A stretch of 64,000 bases of DNA from Arthrobacter sp. 24S4-2 (GTDB taxonomy: Bacteria > Actinomycetota > Actinomycetes > Actinomycetales > Micrococcaceae): contig NZ_CP040018.1 in NCBI RefSeq assembly GCF_005280255.1, positions 3,720,001 to 3,784,000 on the forward strand. The letters are read 5' to 3'. Within the stretch, counting starts at the first letter, position 1, and every line of letters begins with the position of its first letter. Shown piece after piece: positions 7,836 through 15,971 of this stretch. A program made the translations under genes and the position numbers. The notes under the pieces are model-generated. The model did not search any database, was not told the DNA's origin, and saw nothing but the letters and a program-made list of their open reading frames with translations.

Positions 7836-9101
7836 CTATTTGCGCTTGTCCTTATTTCGTAAGGAAACGAGGTGCCCGAGGGCTGCCGGGGAAATAATAA
7901 TCAACAGTGCCACTTCGCTCAGCATGAATCCAGCAGCAACGCCGTCAGGGCCAGCAGCCTGTCCCAGCACATACATGGAGATGACGCCTGTTATCGCCCC
8001 AAGAGCAGTACCAGCAAGAACAAACCGGGTCTTCAGAGCTGGGACCAGTAGGTTCCTAATCAGCGGAGTGGAACAGGAAACGGCGAGAAAGGCGCCCCCA
8101 TAAAACCACATTGATGATGCCGTCGCCTTGACGTCCGGGCCGAAAAGCAGCGCAGTTGCGAACTCGCCCAAAATGCCGAGGGCAATCATGCCAACTACAC
8201 CCAGCACGGTATGAGCAATGATTGCGCTTATGTGGCGTCTCGTTGCGTTTGGTGCAGCTGGATCAAGTGTCCATGCCTGGAGTGTGTTTCCGAGCGTTGT
8301 TACCGTGATCAGTCCGAATCGATAAAGTTTGTCGGCAGAAGCTATGATTCCAGCCTCTGCGGCGGTCCCGGTAGCACCAGCCAATGGGACCGGGGCTGAA
8401 ATGTAAACCCCACCAAGTCCGTCAACCAGTGCCACTCCGAGCCTTCTTCTGAGCCCGGCCAGTGTCCCACGCAAGGTGGATCCCCGGAAAATTCTCGGAT
8501 GTCCAAGGCTGCGCTGAACGGCAACGAGCCCCACTACCGTCGCAATGATCCACAATATGGGATAGGACCATAGGGACTGCGTCAAATAAATGACCAGCGC
8601 GGTAACCAGCGTGGCAACGAGTCTTGGCAACATGTCGAACCACGCAATGCTCTTCGGGTCGCCCGCACCGACAAAAAACCAGGTCGGAGTCAGCCCGCCA
8701 AGGCTGAACGCGACAGCCATGGCCATCGTGAAAGTTTCGAAGCCTGGACCGGCTAGGTAGCCTGAAATTACAGCGCATATGGGAATAACAACGGCCGCCA
8801 GCAAAAGGCGTTCTCGCAGGGACTCACCCCATAGATAACGCCGATCCGCACCGGACTCTGCCGTGGCTACGAGCGCGGGTCCGAGGACGTTCCACCCGTA
8901 ACTAATGACAATGCTGCCGAAAGTTCCTACTGCCTGCCCCACAGACAGGCTGTACCATCCGTCAACTCCGCCTACCCGAGCTGCTACCGGCAGCAGGAAT
9001 AGTGGCGCCACCGTTCCCACCAGCGGTATGACTGTGAATCCGGCCAGCCGCTTCAAGAGCGGGGACCGCTGCATTTCCCTGTTTCGCAACTTGAGGGTCA
9101 C
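7836..9101 (-). CDS. Wzx-like polysaccharide flippase
   Basis: A 421-residue protein made almost entirely of hydrophobic helices, about 12 by eye, with short polar loops. The N-terminal LLKRLAGFTVIPLVGTVAPL and regular helix spacing fit the oligosaccharide flippase branch of the MATE/MVF superfamily (Wzx/RfbX), which moves lipid-linked repeat units across the membrane. Its GTG start overlaps the upstream glycosyltransferase stop in GTGA, and it ends the rmlB-rmlCD-GT2-GT4-flippase operon. The 248 bases after it (7588-7835) contain no gene or clear terminator. Several stretches look less GC-rich than the flanks. The family call is sound; the substrate is unknown. Confidence 0.78.
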   Translation of the reverse strand: MTLKLRNREMQRSPLLKRLAGFTVIPLVGTVAPLFLLPVAARVGGVDGWYSLSVGQAVGTFGSIVISYGWNVLGPALVATAESGADRRYLWGESLRERLLLAAVVIPICAVISGYLAGPGFETFTMAMAVAFSLGGLTPTWFFVGAGDPKSIAWFDMLPRLVATLVTALVIYLTQSLWSYPILWIIATVVGLVAVQRSLGHPRIFRGSTLRGTLAGLRRRLGVALVDGLGGVYISAPVPLAGATGTAAEAGIIASADKLYRFGLITVTTLGNTLQAWTLDPAAPNATRRHISAIIAHTVLGVVGMIALGILGEFATALLFGPDVKATASSMWFYGGAFLAVSCSTPLIRNLLVPALKTRFVLAGTALGAITGVISMYVLGQAAGPDGVAAGFMLSEVALLIIISPAALGHLVSLRNKDKRK

Positions 9102-10219
9102 GATCGGCGCAATATGGCAGATTCAAAGCGCGAGGCTGCCTTGGATGGTGTGTTTTCACGCATTGCTGACATACCCTGGATGGCCAAAGAATCGCACAAT
9201 TCAACGTCTTCCATTAGCCGTTCGACATTGAGTTGAAGGGCTTCCGCGTCCCCCACAGCCGAGAAGAGGGCCGTTCCGTCAGCATAAGCCCTGACGCCCC
9301 CTATGTCAGTTGACACCACGGCGCAGCCGCTGGACATCGCTTCGGCCGGCGGAAGATGCCAGCCTTCTGCGTCGCTCGCACAAAGGTAAATCTTCGAGGA
9401 TTGATAGGAATCCCGAATTTCTGATTTAGAGGGATTTTTAACATGTGTGACGTGCGCACCTAGTAATTCAGGCCGATCACAGGTTCCGAAAGTTACTGCG
9501 CGAAAATTTGGGTACTTTTCACCCAAAGAATTGAGTACTTTCACGATGAGATCCGCCCTCTTCCAAGGCACATCCGACACCATGGCGCAAACATCGTTAA
9601 CGCGGACGTTAGTCTTGGGGCCGGGTGGGAATTCAACAGGGTCAATGCCATTGGGAATAAGTTCGCAGTCCTGGCCAAGTTGATGCATGTGGCTTTCTAG
9701 CCATGGTGCGATAACTATCTTTTTAAGCGGAAGTTTCCAAGTTGCATCTATAAAATCGGGGGTCGCCGACCAGTCTTCGTAGTGCTGGATAAAATACGAA
9801 CCAGGAATCTTAGTTTTCTCGGCAACGGAGGCGACCAACGTTGCCGTCTGCACCTCCGTTGCGACTATGTAGTCCGAACGAGGAACGAGACTCGGCGTAA
9901 GGATCGGCAAAGTTATGCATTCAATGCGTTCATCGAGCGCAAACCAATCAGGTTGTTTATGCGGCCGCAGGCCTGACAGGATTGAAGCGATCGGTCGGCG
10001 GAAGTCCTTGACCTTATGCCGCGCACCTTTCAGGAGCAACGCATGCAAGAGAACGACATCATGACCCTGCTCGGCCAAGAAATTTGCGTACGAATAAACA
10101 ACCTTGTACCCGCCAATTGGATACTTACTGAACCCAGGCAGAACGATGGTGATTCTCGACCGTTGATCATGACTGACCTCAGACATGGCCGATTTTGAAT
10201 CCTGCTTTTTGCTGAACAC
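9098..10219 (-). CDS. GT4-family glycosyltransferase, AT-rich
   Basis: A 373-residue GT-B enzyme. The glycine-rich N-terminal element is GFSKYPIGGYKVVYSYANFL. The C-terminal nucleotide-sugar domain has IPNGIDPVEFPPG and the EX7E-type segment SDAEGWHLPPAEAMSSGCAV followed by DIGGVRAYADG. GT4 enzymes retain anomeric configuration and use UDP-, GDP- or dTDP-sugars. I chose the GTG at 10219 because GGGAG lies four bases before it; an ATG at 10186 is the alternative. Three consecutive 60-base lines (9421-9600) count at 45, 40 and 53 % GC, against 62 % for the line at 11041, so the gene looks acquired. Confidence 0.85.
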   Translation of the reverse strand: MFSKKQDSKSAMSEVSHDQRSRITIVLPGFSKYPIGGYKVVYSYANFLAEQGHDVVLLHALLLKGARHKVKDFRRPIASILSGLRPHKQPDWFALDERIECITLPILTPSLVPRSDYIVATEVQTATLVASVAEKTKIPGSYFIQHYEDWSATPDFIDATWKLPLKKIVIAPWLESHMHQLGQDCELIPNGIDPVEFPPGPKTNVRVNDVCAMVSDVPWKRADLIVKVLNSLGEKYPNFRAVTFGTCDRPELLGAHVTHVKNPSKSEIRDSYQSSKIYLCASDAEGWHLPPAEAMSSGCAVVSTDIGGVRAYADGTALFSAVGDAEALQLNVERLMEDVELCDSLAIQGMSAMRENTPSKAASRFESAILRRS

Positions 10220-10238
10220 ATTACTCCCGAAAAAATAA

Positions 10239-11270
10239 TTAAGAGACTGGGCTTGACCGGTTATTGGAGGACCCTTTATGACTCGTTCCGCCGCGTGAGA
10301 AGAGTTCAACCGGAACGCCGGCGATAAATTCCACGAAACACGGCAAAGCAATGTCGCCGCTGCGCAGCCCTGTCACCAGCGCACGGGAGGTGGGTATCCA
10401 GCCGTGGCCTGTTTCAAACGCGGCCACCCCGCCGTCCAGGCCGGGAGTGCCCGCTGCTACACGTGTCCGTAGGGCATCCGCCATGACGCGGCGCCAGCCG
10501 AAGCTCAGGTCATTGGCAGTCCTGAGCATGGCGAGCGGACTGCTGCTGCCCTGGAATTTCCGGGACAGGGCGGTCACGTGCTCAAAAGACTTCGCGAGGC
10601 TCTTCCTGCCCCCGACCTCGCCGAGGACGTTGCCGCCGTGCTGCACGTAGTCCTGGACGATGTCGTCGACCACGAGGGCACCGCCGGTGGCTTTGGCGCA
10701 GACAGCCAGCCAGTGGTCATGCACCTGCGAGATGGTGTTCAGCCGCGGGAAGGGAAGAGCCAGGTCCAGCAGTTCACGCCTGAAAACGCACAAACTCCCG
10801 GTCACCTGGTTCTGGGCCAGCAAGGCATCCAACGGAACGTTCTTCCGCTGCGTCGATGCCGTCACCACCTCGTTGCCGGGAAGCCTGACGACACGCGCCT
10901 GCGCCGCCACCAGGCTGACGTCCGCCAGGTGGGGCACAAGCGTTTCAAGCTTCGACGGGTACCAGGAGTCATCCTGGTCCGACAGTGCCACCCACTTCGC
11001 ATCGGCGGGAACATGCTCAAGGACGCGTTCGAAGTTGCCGTAGAACCCCAGCCTCTCCTCAAACCCGATCACGCGGAACCGTTCGTCGCCGCCAAGTTCC
11101 CTGGTCACGAAGTCGCGGACGTCGGCGAAACCGCCATCGGCCGAGATGAGGCACTGGAAATGCGCGTGCGTCTGGTTCTGGATTGATCTCAGCTGGGCCC
11201 GGAAGAGCTCCCAGTTCGGTTGGTACGCCGCCAGGGCCACCACGCCGAACGTACTGGAGTCGTACTGCAT
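10239..11270 (-). CDS. GT2-family glycosyltransferase (rhamnosyltransferase-like)
   Basis: A 343-residue GT-A enzyme. It shows the N-terminal VVALAAYQPNWELFRAQLRS fold entry, an ISADGG nucleotide-binding strand, and ALSDQDDSWYPSKLE, whose DQDD is the metal-binding DxD equivalent seen in rhamnosyltransferase-type GT2 proteins. The segment SQVHDHWLAVCAKATGG is also typical of that group. It lies directly downstream of rmlCD (13-base gap), so transfer of rhamnose from dTDP-L-rhamnose is a reasonable inference. The C-terminal 40 residues (SRGGTSHKGSSNNRSSPVS) are polar and look disordered. The start is the ATG at 11270. Confidence 0.85.
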   Translation of the reverse strand: MQYDSSTFGVVALAAYQPNWELFRAQLRSIQNQTHAHFQCLISADGGFADVRDFVTRELGGDERFRVIGFEERLGFYGNFERVLEHVPADAKWVALSDQDDSWYPSKLETLVPHLADVSLVAAQARVVRLPGNEVVTASTQRKNVPLDALLAQNQVTGSLCVFRRELLDLALPFPRLNTISQVHDHWLAVCAKATGGALVVDDIVQDYVQHGGNVLGEVGGRKSLAKSFEHVTALSRKFQGSSSPLAMLRTANDLSFGWRRVMADALRTRVAAGTPGLDGGVAAFETGHGWIPTSRALVTGLRSGDIALPCFVEFIAGVPVELFSRGGTSHKGSSNNRSSPVS

Positions 11271-11283
11271 GGGTCGGTCCGCC

Positions 11284-12708
11284 CTATTCCGCTGCCGTCC
11301 GCTGTCCGAGATACGCTTCCAGCACGTCCCGGGCCGGCCGCGGTTTGAAGCCCGAGTTCTTGACCTTGCCCAGGTCCAGAACGCTGTTCAACGGCCGCGG
11401 CGCGGCAGCCTTGCCCTTGAAGTACTCTTCGGTGCTCACACCGGTGACGGCGGACCTCGGCCGGCCCGAAAGCTCGTACACGTCCGCGGCGATGTCCGCC
11501 CAGGACTGCGGCTCGCCGTCGTTGCTGAGGTTATAGGTGCCGTACTCCGCGCCGGATTCCAGCAGGTGCTGGATTCCTGCCGCGATGTCCTCGGTGAAGC
11601 TGAGCCGGCCGATCTGGTCATTGACGACAGCTGGCTCGATGCCGCGGCCGGCGAGGGATGCCATGGTGCGGACGAAGTTGTTGCCTTCTCCGATGACCCA
11701 GCTGGTCCGGACGATGTAGTGGCGGGGAACGACGCTGACGACGGCGTCGCCGGCTGCTTTAGTCTGACCGTACACACCCAGCGGCGTGAACGGTTCACCC
11801 TCATCGTGGCTCTCGCGGACGCCGTCGAAGACGTAGTCCGAGGAAACCTGCACCAGTGTGAGGTCATGCTCGACGGCGGTCCGGGCCAGCCGGGACACCG
11901 CGGCAACGTTGACCGCCCAGGCGGCTGCGCGGCCCTCCGCTGTTTCCGCAGTGTCGACGGCCGTGTACGCGGCGGCGTTGATGATCGTCGAGTAGTTCTT
12001 CCAGTTCCGCTCCGCGAAGGAGGCTTCGCTGGCCAGGTCGAACCCGGCACGGCCGGCGAACTCGACGGCCGCGTCGCCGTCGTACAATTCCCGCAGTGCC
12101 TTGCCCAACTGTCCGTCGGCACCGACCACGAGGATCTTCTTCGACGGCATCGGCACAACGTCCGCGATACGCGGGTGGGCCTTGTCCTTGTCGGAAAGCT
12201 CTGCCTCCTCGAGCGGGACAGGCCACGAAATTCCGGCCGTTTCGTCCGCGAGGTTCAGGAAGGTGTACTGACCCTGTGCATCTGCCGACCAGTGGTCGTT
12301 GACGAGGTAGGTGTAGGCCGTGTTGTCTTCCAACGTCTGGAAGGCGTTGCCCACGCCGCGGGGAATGAAGATTGCCTGGCTCGGATCGAGTTCGGCGGTG
12401 AAGACAGCGCCGAAGGAAGGGCCTTCGCGCAGGTCCACCCAGGCGCCGAAGATCTTGCCTGTGGCGATCGAGATGAACTTGTCCCACGGTTCAGCATGGA
12501 TCCCGCGGGTGGTGCCCGCCTTCTCGTTGAACGAGATGTTGTTCTGCACGGGGCGGAAATCCGGCAGCCCCAGGGCCACCATCTTTTCCCGCTGCCAGTT
12601 TTCCTTGAACCAGCCACGGTTGTCACCGTGGACCGGAAGGTCGTAGAGGACGACGCCGGGGATCGGGGTTTCGTGCGCGGTCAGCTTCTTGGAGAACTCG
12701 ATCGACAT
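11284..12708 (-). CDS. rmlCD: Fused dTDP-4-dehydrorhamnose 3,5-epimerase / reductase (RmlC-RmlD)
   Basis: A 474-residue bifunctional protein. Residues about 1-185 are an RmlC-like cupin: PGVVLYDLPVHGDNRGWFKE, TTRGIHAEPWDKF with the probable catalytic His, and IFIPRGVGNAFQ. Residues about 190-474 are RmlD: the NAD(P) loop VVGADGQLGKAL, SSDYVFDG, and VYGQTKAAGD with the Tyr-x-x-x-Lys pair. Together they epimerise dTDP-4-keto-6-deoxyglucose at C3/C5 and reduce it to dTDP-L-rhamnose. In many bacteria these are separate genes; fusion guarantees equal amounts. It follows rmlB by three bases and precedes a rhamnosyltransferase-like gene. The frame is continuous, so this is not a frameshift artefact. 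Confidence 0.93.
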   Translation of the reverse strand: MSIEFSKKLTAHETPIPGVVLYDLPVHGDNRGWFKENWQREKMVALGLPDFRPVQNNISFNEKAGTTRGIHAEPWDKFISIATGKIFGAWVDLREGPSFGAVFTAELDPSQAIFIPRGVGNAFQTLEDNTAYTYLVNDHWSADAQGQYTFLNLADETAGISWPVPLEEAELSDKDKAHPRIADVVPMPSKKILVVGADGQLGKALRELYDGDAAVEFAGRAGFDLASEASFAERNWKNYSTIINAAAYTAVDTAETAEGRAAAWAVNVAAVSRLARTAVEHDLTLVQVSSDYVFDGVRESHDEGEPFTPLGVYGQTKAAGDAVVSVVPRHYIVRTSWVIGEGNNFVRTMASLAGRGIEPAVVNDQIGRLSFTEDIAAGIQHLLESGAEYGTYNLSNDGEPQSWADIAADVYELSGRPRSAVTGVSTEEYFKGKAAAPRPLNSVLDLGKVKNSGFKPRPARDVLEAYLGQRTAAE

Positions 12709-12711
12709 CGT

Positions 12712-13710
12712 CTACTGGCCCTGTTCCTTGTACTTGGCTTCGGTCTGGGCCTTCTGCGGCCGCCACCAGTTTTCGTTGTCGCGGTACCAGGCGATGGTGT
12801 CCTCGATGCCGGCGTCGAAGTTGGAGAACTTCGGTTCCCAGCCGAGCTCGTCGCGAAGCTTGGCGGAGTCGATGGCGTAACGCAGGTCGTGGCCGGGGCG
12901 GTCCACCACGTGGTCGTACGCGTCCGGGGACTGGCCCATGTGCTTGAGGATCAGCTCGACGACGTCCTTGTTGTTCTTCTCGCCGTCGGCGCCGATCAGG
13001 TAGGTCTCGCCGATCTTTCCCTTGGCGATGATGGCCAGCACGGCCGAGGAGTGGTCGTTGGCGTGGATCCAGTCGCGGACGTTCTCGCCCTTGCCGTAGA
13101 GCTTGGGCCGGATCCCGTCGATCACGTTGGTGATCTGGCGCGGAATGAATTTCTCCACGTGCTGGTACGGGCCGTAGTTGTTCGAGCAGTTGCTGATGGT
13201 GGCCTGCAGCCCGAAGGAACGCACCCAGGCGCGGACCAGCAGGTCCGAGCCGGCCTTCGTGGAGGAATACGGGCTGGACGGGTTGTACGGGGTGGACTCG
13301 CTGAACCGCTCCGGGTCATCGAGTTCCAGGTCGCCGTAGACCTCATCGGTGGAGATGTGGTGGAAACGCCTGTCGTGCTTCCGGGCAGCCTCGATCAGCG
13401 TGTACGTGCCGATGATGTTCGTGTCCAGGAACGGGCGGGAATCATGCAGGGAGTTGTCATTGTGCGATTCCGCGGCGTAATGCACCACCACGTCGGCGTC
13501 GGCCACGAGCGTGTCGACCAGTGCGGCGTCGCAGATATCACCCTGCACGAACCGGAAACGCTCCTCCGGGAGCCCGCTCAGGGATTCCAGGTTGCCTGCG
13601 TACGTCAGCTTGTCCAGGACAGTGACGTGGTCCTCGGTGTTCTCGAGGACGTAGTGGACAAAATTGGAACCGATGAAGCCGGCGCCGCCGGTGACAAGGA
13701 GTTTCTGCAT
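12712..13710 (-). CDS. rmlB: dTDP-glucose 4,6-dehydratase RmlB
   Basis: A 332-residue extended short-chain dehydrogenase with all family signatures: the NAD loop TGGAGFIGSNFVHYV, HYAAESHNDNS, the catalytic STDEVYGDL (Thr-Asp-Glu triad), YSSTKAGSD with Tyr-x-x-x-Lys, and NCSNNYGPYQ. It converts dTDP-glucose to dTDP-4-keto-6-deoxyglucose, the second step to dTDP-L-rhamnose. It is first in the minus-strand operon that continues through rmlCD, two glycosyltransferases and the flippase. The ATG at 13710 has no strong ribosome-binding site. The length is normal for the family. Confidence 0.96.
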   Translation of the reverse strand: MQKLLVTGGAGFIGSNFVHYVLENTEDHVTVLDKLTYAGNLESLSGLPEERFRFVQGDICDAALVDTLVADADVVVHYAAESHNDNSLHDSRPFLDTNIIGTYTLIEAARKHDRRFHHISTDEVYGDLELDDPERFSESTPYNPSSPYSSTKAGSDLLVRAWVRSFGLQATISNCSNNYGPYQHVEKFIPRQITNVIDGIRPKLYGKGENVRDWIHANDHSSAVLAIIAKGKIGETYLIGADGEKNNKDVVELILKHMGQSPDAYDHVVDRPGHDLRYAIDSAKLRDELGWEPKFSNFDAGIEDTIAWYRDNENWWRPQKAQTEAKYKEQGQ

Positions 13711-13773
13711 TCAGCCAGCTTACCGGTTGAGGCACGCCGTTCTAATTTGAGCCATCCCGGTTCCCATGAGGAG

Positions 13774-13791
13774 GGCCTTGTTCAGAAGGCC
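13774..13791 (-). terminator. Short GGCCTT/AAGGCC hairpin after a GT2 gene
   Basis: A six-base perfect stem (13774-13779 with 13786-13791) and six-base loop lie directly downstream of the minus-strand GT2 gene ending at 13796. There is no U-run, so it is at best a weak or Rho-assisted terminator. Confidence 0.3.
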
Positions 13792-13795
13792 GTGG

Positions 13796-14566
13796 TCAGG
13801 AAGGCCGCCGAAGACGTCGCCATGCCTGTGCTATGCAGCGGAGCAGCATGATGCGGGCACGGAGGATCACGGACAATGAACGCCAGCTCCTCGGCGTCGC
13901 GTTGTCATCGTGGATCCTGCGCATTAGTGTTGACTCGTCCAGGTGCCGCATGGAGCCCGCCAGGTTCCCGCAAATGGCGAGCCACAGATCGTGGGACTCG
14001 TCCAGGTAGCGGGGAACGGGCGTGAATACGGGCAGCATGTCGCGCCGGAAGCCCATGCCGCAGCCGTAATAAGCCCGGTATCCCACGAGGATGCCGAGGA
14101 TGTTTGCGGCATGCCGCCGGCTGTCCTTGTCCCGGAGCCGCGGGATGTTCGGACGGGGGCCGCCTCCAAGCACGTCGAAGTTGGTGGCCACCACCCTTGA
14201 TGCCTGCAGGGCACCAATCATCAGCTCAAGCCGGCCCGGCACCCAGACATCATCCTGGTCGGCGAGCAGAATGTACTCTCCCTTTGCGGCAAGGGCGGCC
14301 TGTTCGAATGACCTTACGTACCCCTGGTTCACAGCCGCCTCTATCAGCCGGATCCGTCCGTCTTGGAAGGTCCTGATCTGCTCGACAGTGTTGTCCGGTG
14401 AGGCGTCGTCTACGATCACCAGCTCATCGTCCGGGCCCAGCTGGGTGAGGATGGACTCGAGCTGTTCCTTTATATAGCGCCCGCCGCGGTAGCTGGCGAG
14501 GCAGACACTGGCCCTGGTTTCCCTGCCGCCTGTGGGGCCCGGAGCGCCCGTGGGATCGGTTTTCAA
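13796..14566 (-). CDS. GT2-family glycosyltransferase
   Basis: A 256-residue GT-A enzyme that starts at a TTG preceded by GGAAGGA. It has the GT2 entry ASVCLASYRGGRYIKEQLES, the strand VIVDDASPDNT, and the DxD-like LLADQDDVWVPGRLELM. The later YGCGMGFRRDMLPVF and ESHDLWLAICGNLAGSM match the acceptor-side motifs of rhamnosyltransferase-type GT2 proteins. It is transcribed toward rmlB but separated by 85 bases and a weak hairpin, and is divergent from the GT2 gene at 14771. Donor and acceptor cannot be read from sequence; rhamnose is plausible from context. Confidence 0.85.
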   Translation of the reverse strand: MKTDPTGAPGPTGGRETRASVCLASYRGGRYIKEQLESILTQLGPDDELVIVDDASPDNTVEQIRTFQDGRIRLIEAAVNQGYVRSFEQAALAAKGEYILLADQDDVWVPGRLELMIGALQASRVVATNFDVLGGGPRPNIPRLRDKDSRRHAANILGILVGYRAYYGCGMGFRRDMLPVFTPVPRYLDESHDLWLAICGNLAGSMRHLDESTLMRRIHDDNATPRSWRSLSVILRARIMLLRCIAQAWRRLRRPS

Positions 14567-14755
14567 TCTGGTCCTTCCGCCTGCGCGAGATAGTTCCGGG
14601 GCTCGCCGGCTGACGTCCGGAGGGCCCGTCCCATCTTAGGCTGTCCGCCCTGGCCAACCGCCCCGCGGCGACGCTCAGCGCCGACCGCACCGAACCTCGC
14701 GGTGCCCCTCCGCGCCGCGCGGCTGCGTCGCCGCCGACCCGAATCATGGAATTGA

Positions 14756-14761
14756 TATAGT
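14756..14761 (+). promoter_or_regulatory. Putative -10 element of a near-leaderless promoter
   Basis: TATAGT ends nine bases before the ATG at 14771, so transcription would start about three bases before that codon. No convincing Shine-Dalgarno sequence precedes the ATG, and no good -35 is visible (GCCGAC at the right distance). Leaderless transcripts are common in actinobacteria. Confidence 0.35.
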
Positions 14762-14770
14762 TTGGACACC

Positions 14771-15520
14771 ATGGAATCCACCCCCAATCCGCGCGTTCTG
14801 GTGATCATGCCTGCCTGGAATGAATCGGAAGCCGTCGGTAATACCGTGCGGGAAGTACTGAACACAGACTCCCGGTACGACGTCCTCGTCGTCAACGACG
14901 GGTCCACCGACAACACTGCCGCCGTTGCCGCCGAGGCTGGGGCAACAGTGCTGAATCTGCCCTTTAACCTTGGCGTGGGCGGCGCTATGCGGGCGGGCTT
15001 CAAGTACGCACGCCGCTGCGGCTACCGCCAGGTGATCCAGGTGGATTCCGACGGCCAGCACGATCCGCGGAGCATAGACGAAGTCCTCGCAGGACTTGCC
15101 CATGCCGACATCTCAATCGGCGCGCGCTTCGCGGACCGCGGGGACTACAAGGTCACGGGCCCGCGGAAATGGGCCATGCAGCTGCTGGCAAAGGTTATTT
15201 CCGGGTTGGCCAAAACCCGCCTTACCGACGTGACCAGCGGGTTCCGCGCCGCCAACGTGCGCGCCGTGGACCAATACCTTGACCACTATCCGGCCGAATA
15301 CCTGGGTGACACCATCGACTCCCTCGTGGTGGCCATCCGCTCCGGGTGCACTGTTACGCAGGTGCCCGTCGAAATGCGTGCCCGGCAGGGCGGAAAGCCC
15401 AGCCACAATCCGGCCAAAGCCGCCATATACCTCGGAAGATCGGTGTTTGCCCTGTTGTTTGCCCTGACCCGGAAACGGTCCCACCTGGCCGTACCAGCTC
15501 CGCAAGCATCAGGAGCCTAA
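14771..15520 (+). CDS. GT2 glycosyltransferase of the polyprenyl-phosphate (DPM1-like) type
   Basis: A 249-residue soluble GT-A protein: VLVIMPAWNESEAVGNTVRE, VVNDGSTDNT, the dolichol-phosphate-mannose-synthase signature NLGVGGAMRAGFKYA, and the metal-binding QVDSDGQHDP. A later DVTSGFRAANVRAVD is also typical. Such enzymes transfer a hexose to polyprenyl phosphate to make a lipid-linked donor for GT-C enzymes. No C-terminal membrane helices are present. The next gene, four bases on, encodes a DUF2304 membrane protein, a frequent partner. I start at the ATG 14771; an in-frame TTG at 14762 is possible. Confidence 0.87.
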   Translation: MESTPNPRVLVIMPAWNESEAVGNTVREVLNTDSRYDVLVVNDGSTDNTAAVAAEAGATVLNLPFNLGVGGAMRAGFKYARRCGYRQVIQVDSDGQHDPRSIDEVLAGLAHADISIGARFADRGDYKVTGPRKWAMQLLAKVISGLAKTRLTDVTSGFRAANVRAVDQYLDHYPAEYLGDTIDSLVVAIRSGCTVTQVPVEMRARQGGKPSHNPAKAAIYLGRSVFALLFALTRKRSHLAVPAPQASGA

Positions 15521-15524
15521 AAGC

Positions 15525-15968
15525 ATGGGAAACGTTGCTGCCTTCCTGCTCGCCCTAGCCATCGTTGGCCTGGTTGTCGAAATGCTCCGCCGGAAGAAAC
15601 TCCGGGAAAAGTACGCCGCCCTCTGGCTGATCGTCGGCGTCGCCACGCTTGTCTTGGCTGCCTTCCCCCGGCTGCTCAACATCGTGGCGGAGTTCGTCGG
15701 CGTCCAACTGCCCTCCAACCTGCTCTTCGCCATGAGCATCCTCATGCTGCTTGGCGTGTGCCTCCACCTCTCATGGGAAATCTCCGTCGTCGAAGACGAG
15801 ACACGTACCCTCGCCGAGGAAGTGGCAATCCTGCGGGTCCAGGTTGAGGCTCTCAGCGCCCCGCCCGGCAACGACTCACCGTCGCCGGCCGGCTCGCTGG
15901 CAACGACCCCCGACACCGCCGGACCCCATGCGGCGAAGCCCGACACACAACACAAAGGTTCGGATTAA
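15525..15968 (+). CDS. DUF2304-family small membrane protein
   Basis: A 147-residue protein with three hydrophobic segments: residues 4-18, about 30-48 (LWLIVGVATLVLAAFPRLL) and about 63-82. Between the first two is the DUF2304 hallmark RRKKLREKYAALWL. An acidic, probably coiled region (VEDETRTLAEEVAILRVQVEAL) and a disordered Pro/Ser tail follow. DUF2304 proteins are usually encoded beside DPM1-like glycosyltransferases and may anchor them to the membrane; that is known co-occurrence, not proven function. AGGAG overlaps the end of the upstream gene and the ATG follows closely. Confidence 0.85.
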   Translation: MGNVAAFLLALAIVGLVVEMLRRKKLREKYAALWLIVGVATLVLAAFPRLLNIVAEFVGVQLPSNLLFAMSILMLLGVCLHLSWEISVVEDETRTLAEEVAILRVQVEALSAPPGNDSPSPAGSLATTPDTAGPHAAKPDTQHKGSD

Positions 15969-15971
15969 CAC

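Noticed and set aside
7457..7897. Small frames on both strands between the lysozyme and the flippase
   Set aside because: They overlap the ends of real genes, look like random composition and have no good start signals; 7588-7835 is best left as non-coding.
11146..13851. A 901-codon plus-strand open frame opposite rmlCD and rmlB
   Set aside because: It lies entirely over two clearly recognised enzymes on the other strand; long antisense frames are common at this GC content and this one has no recognisable domain.
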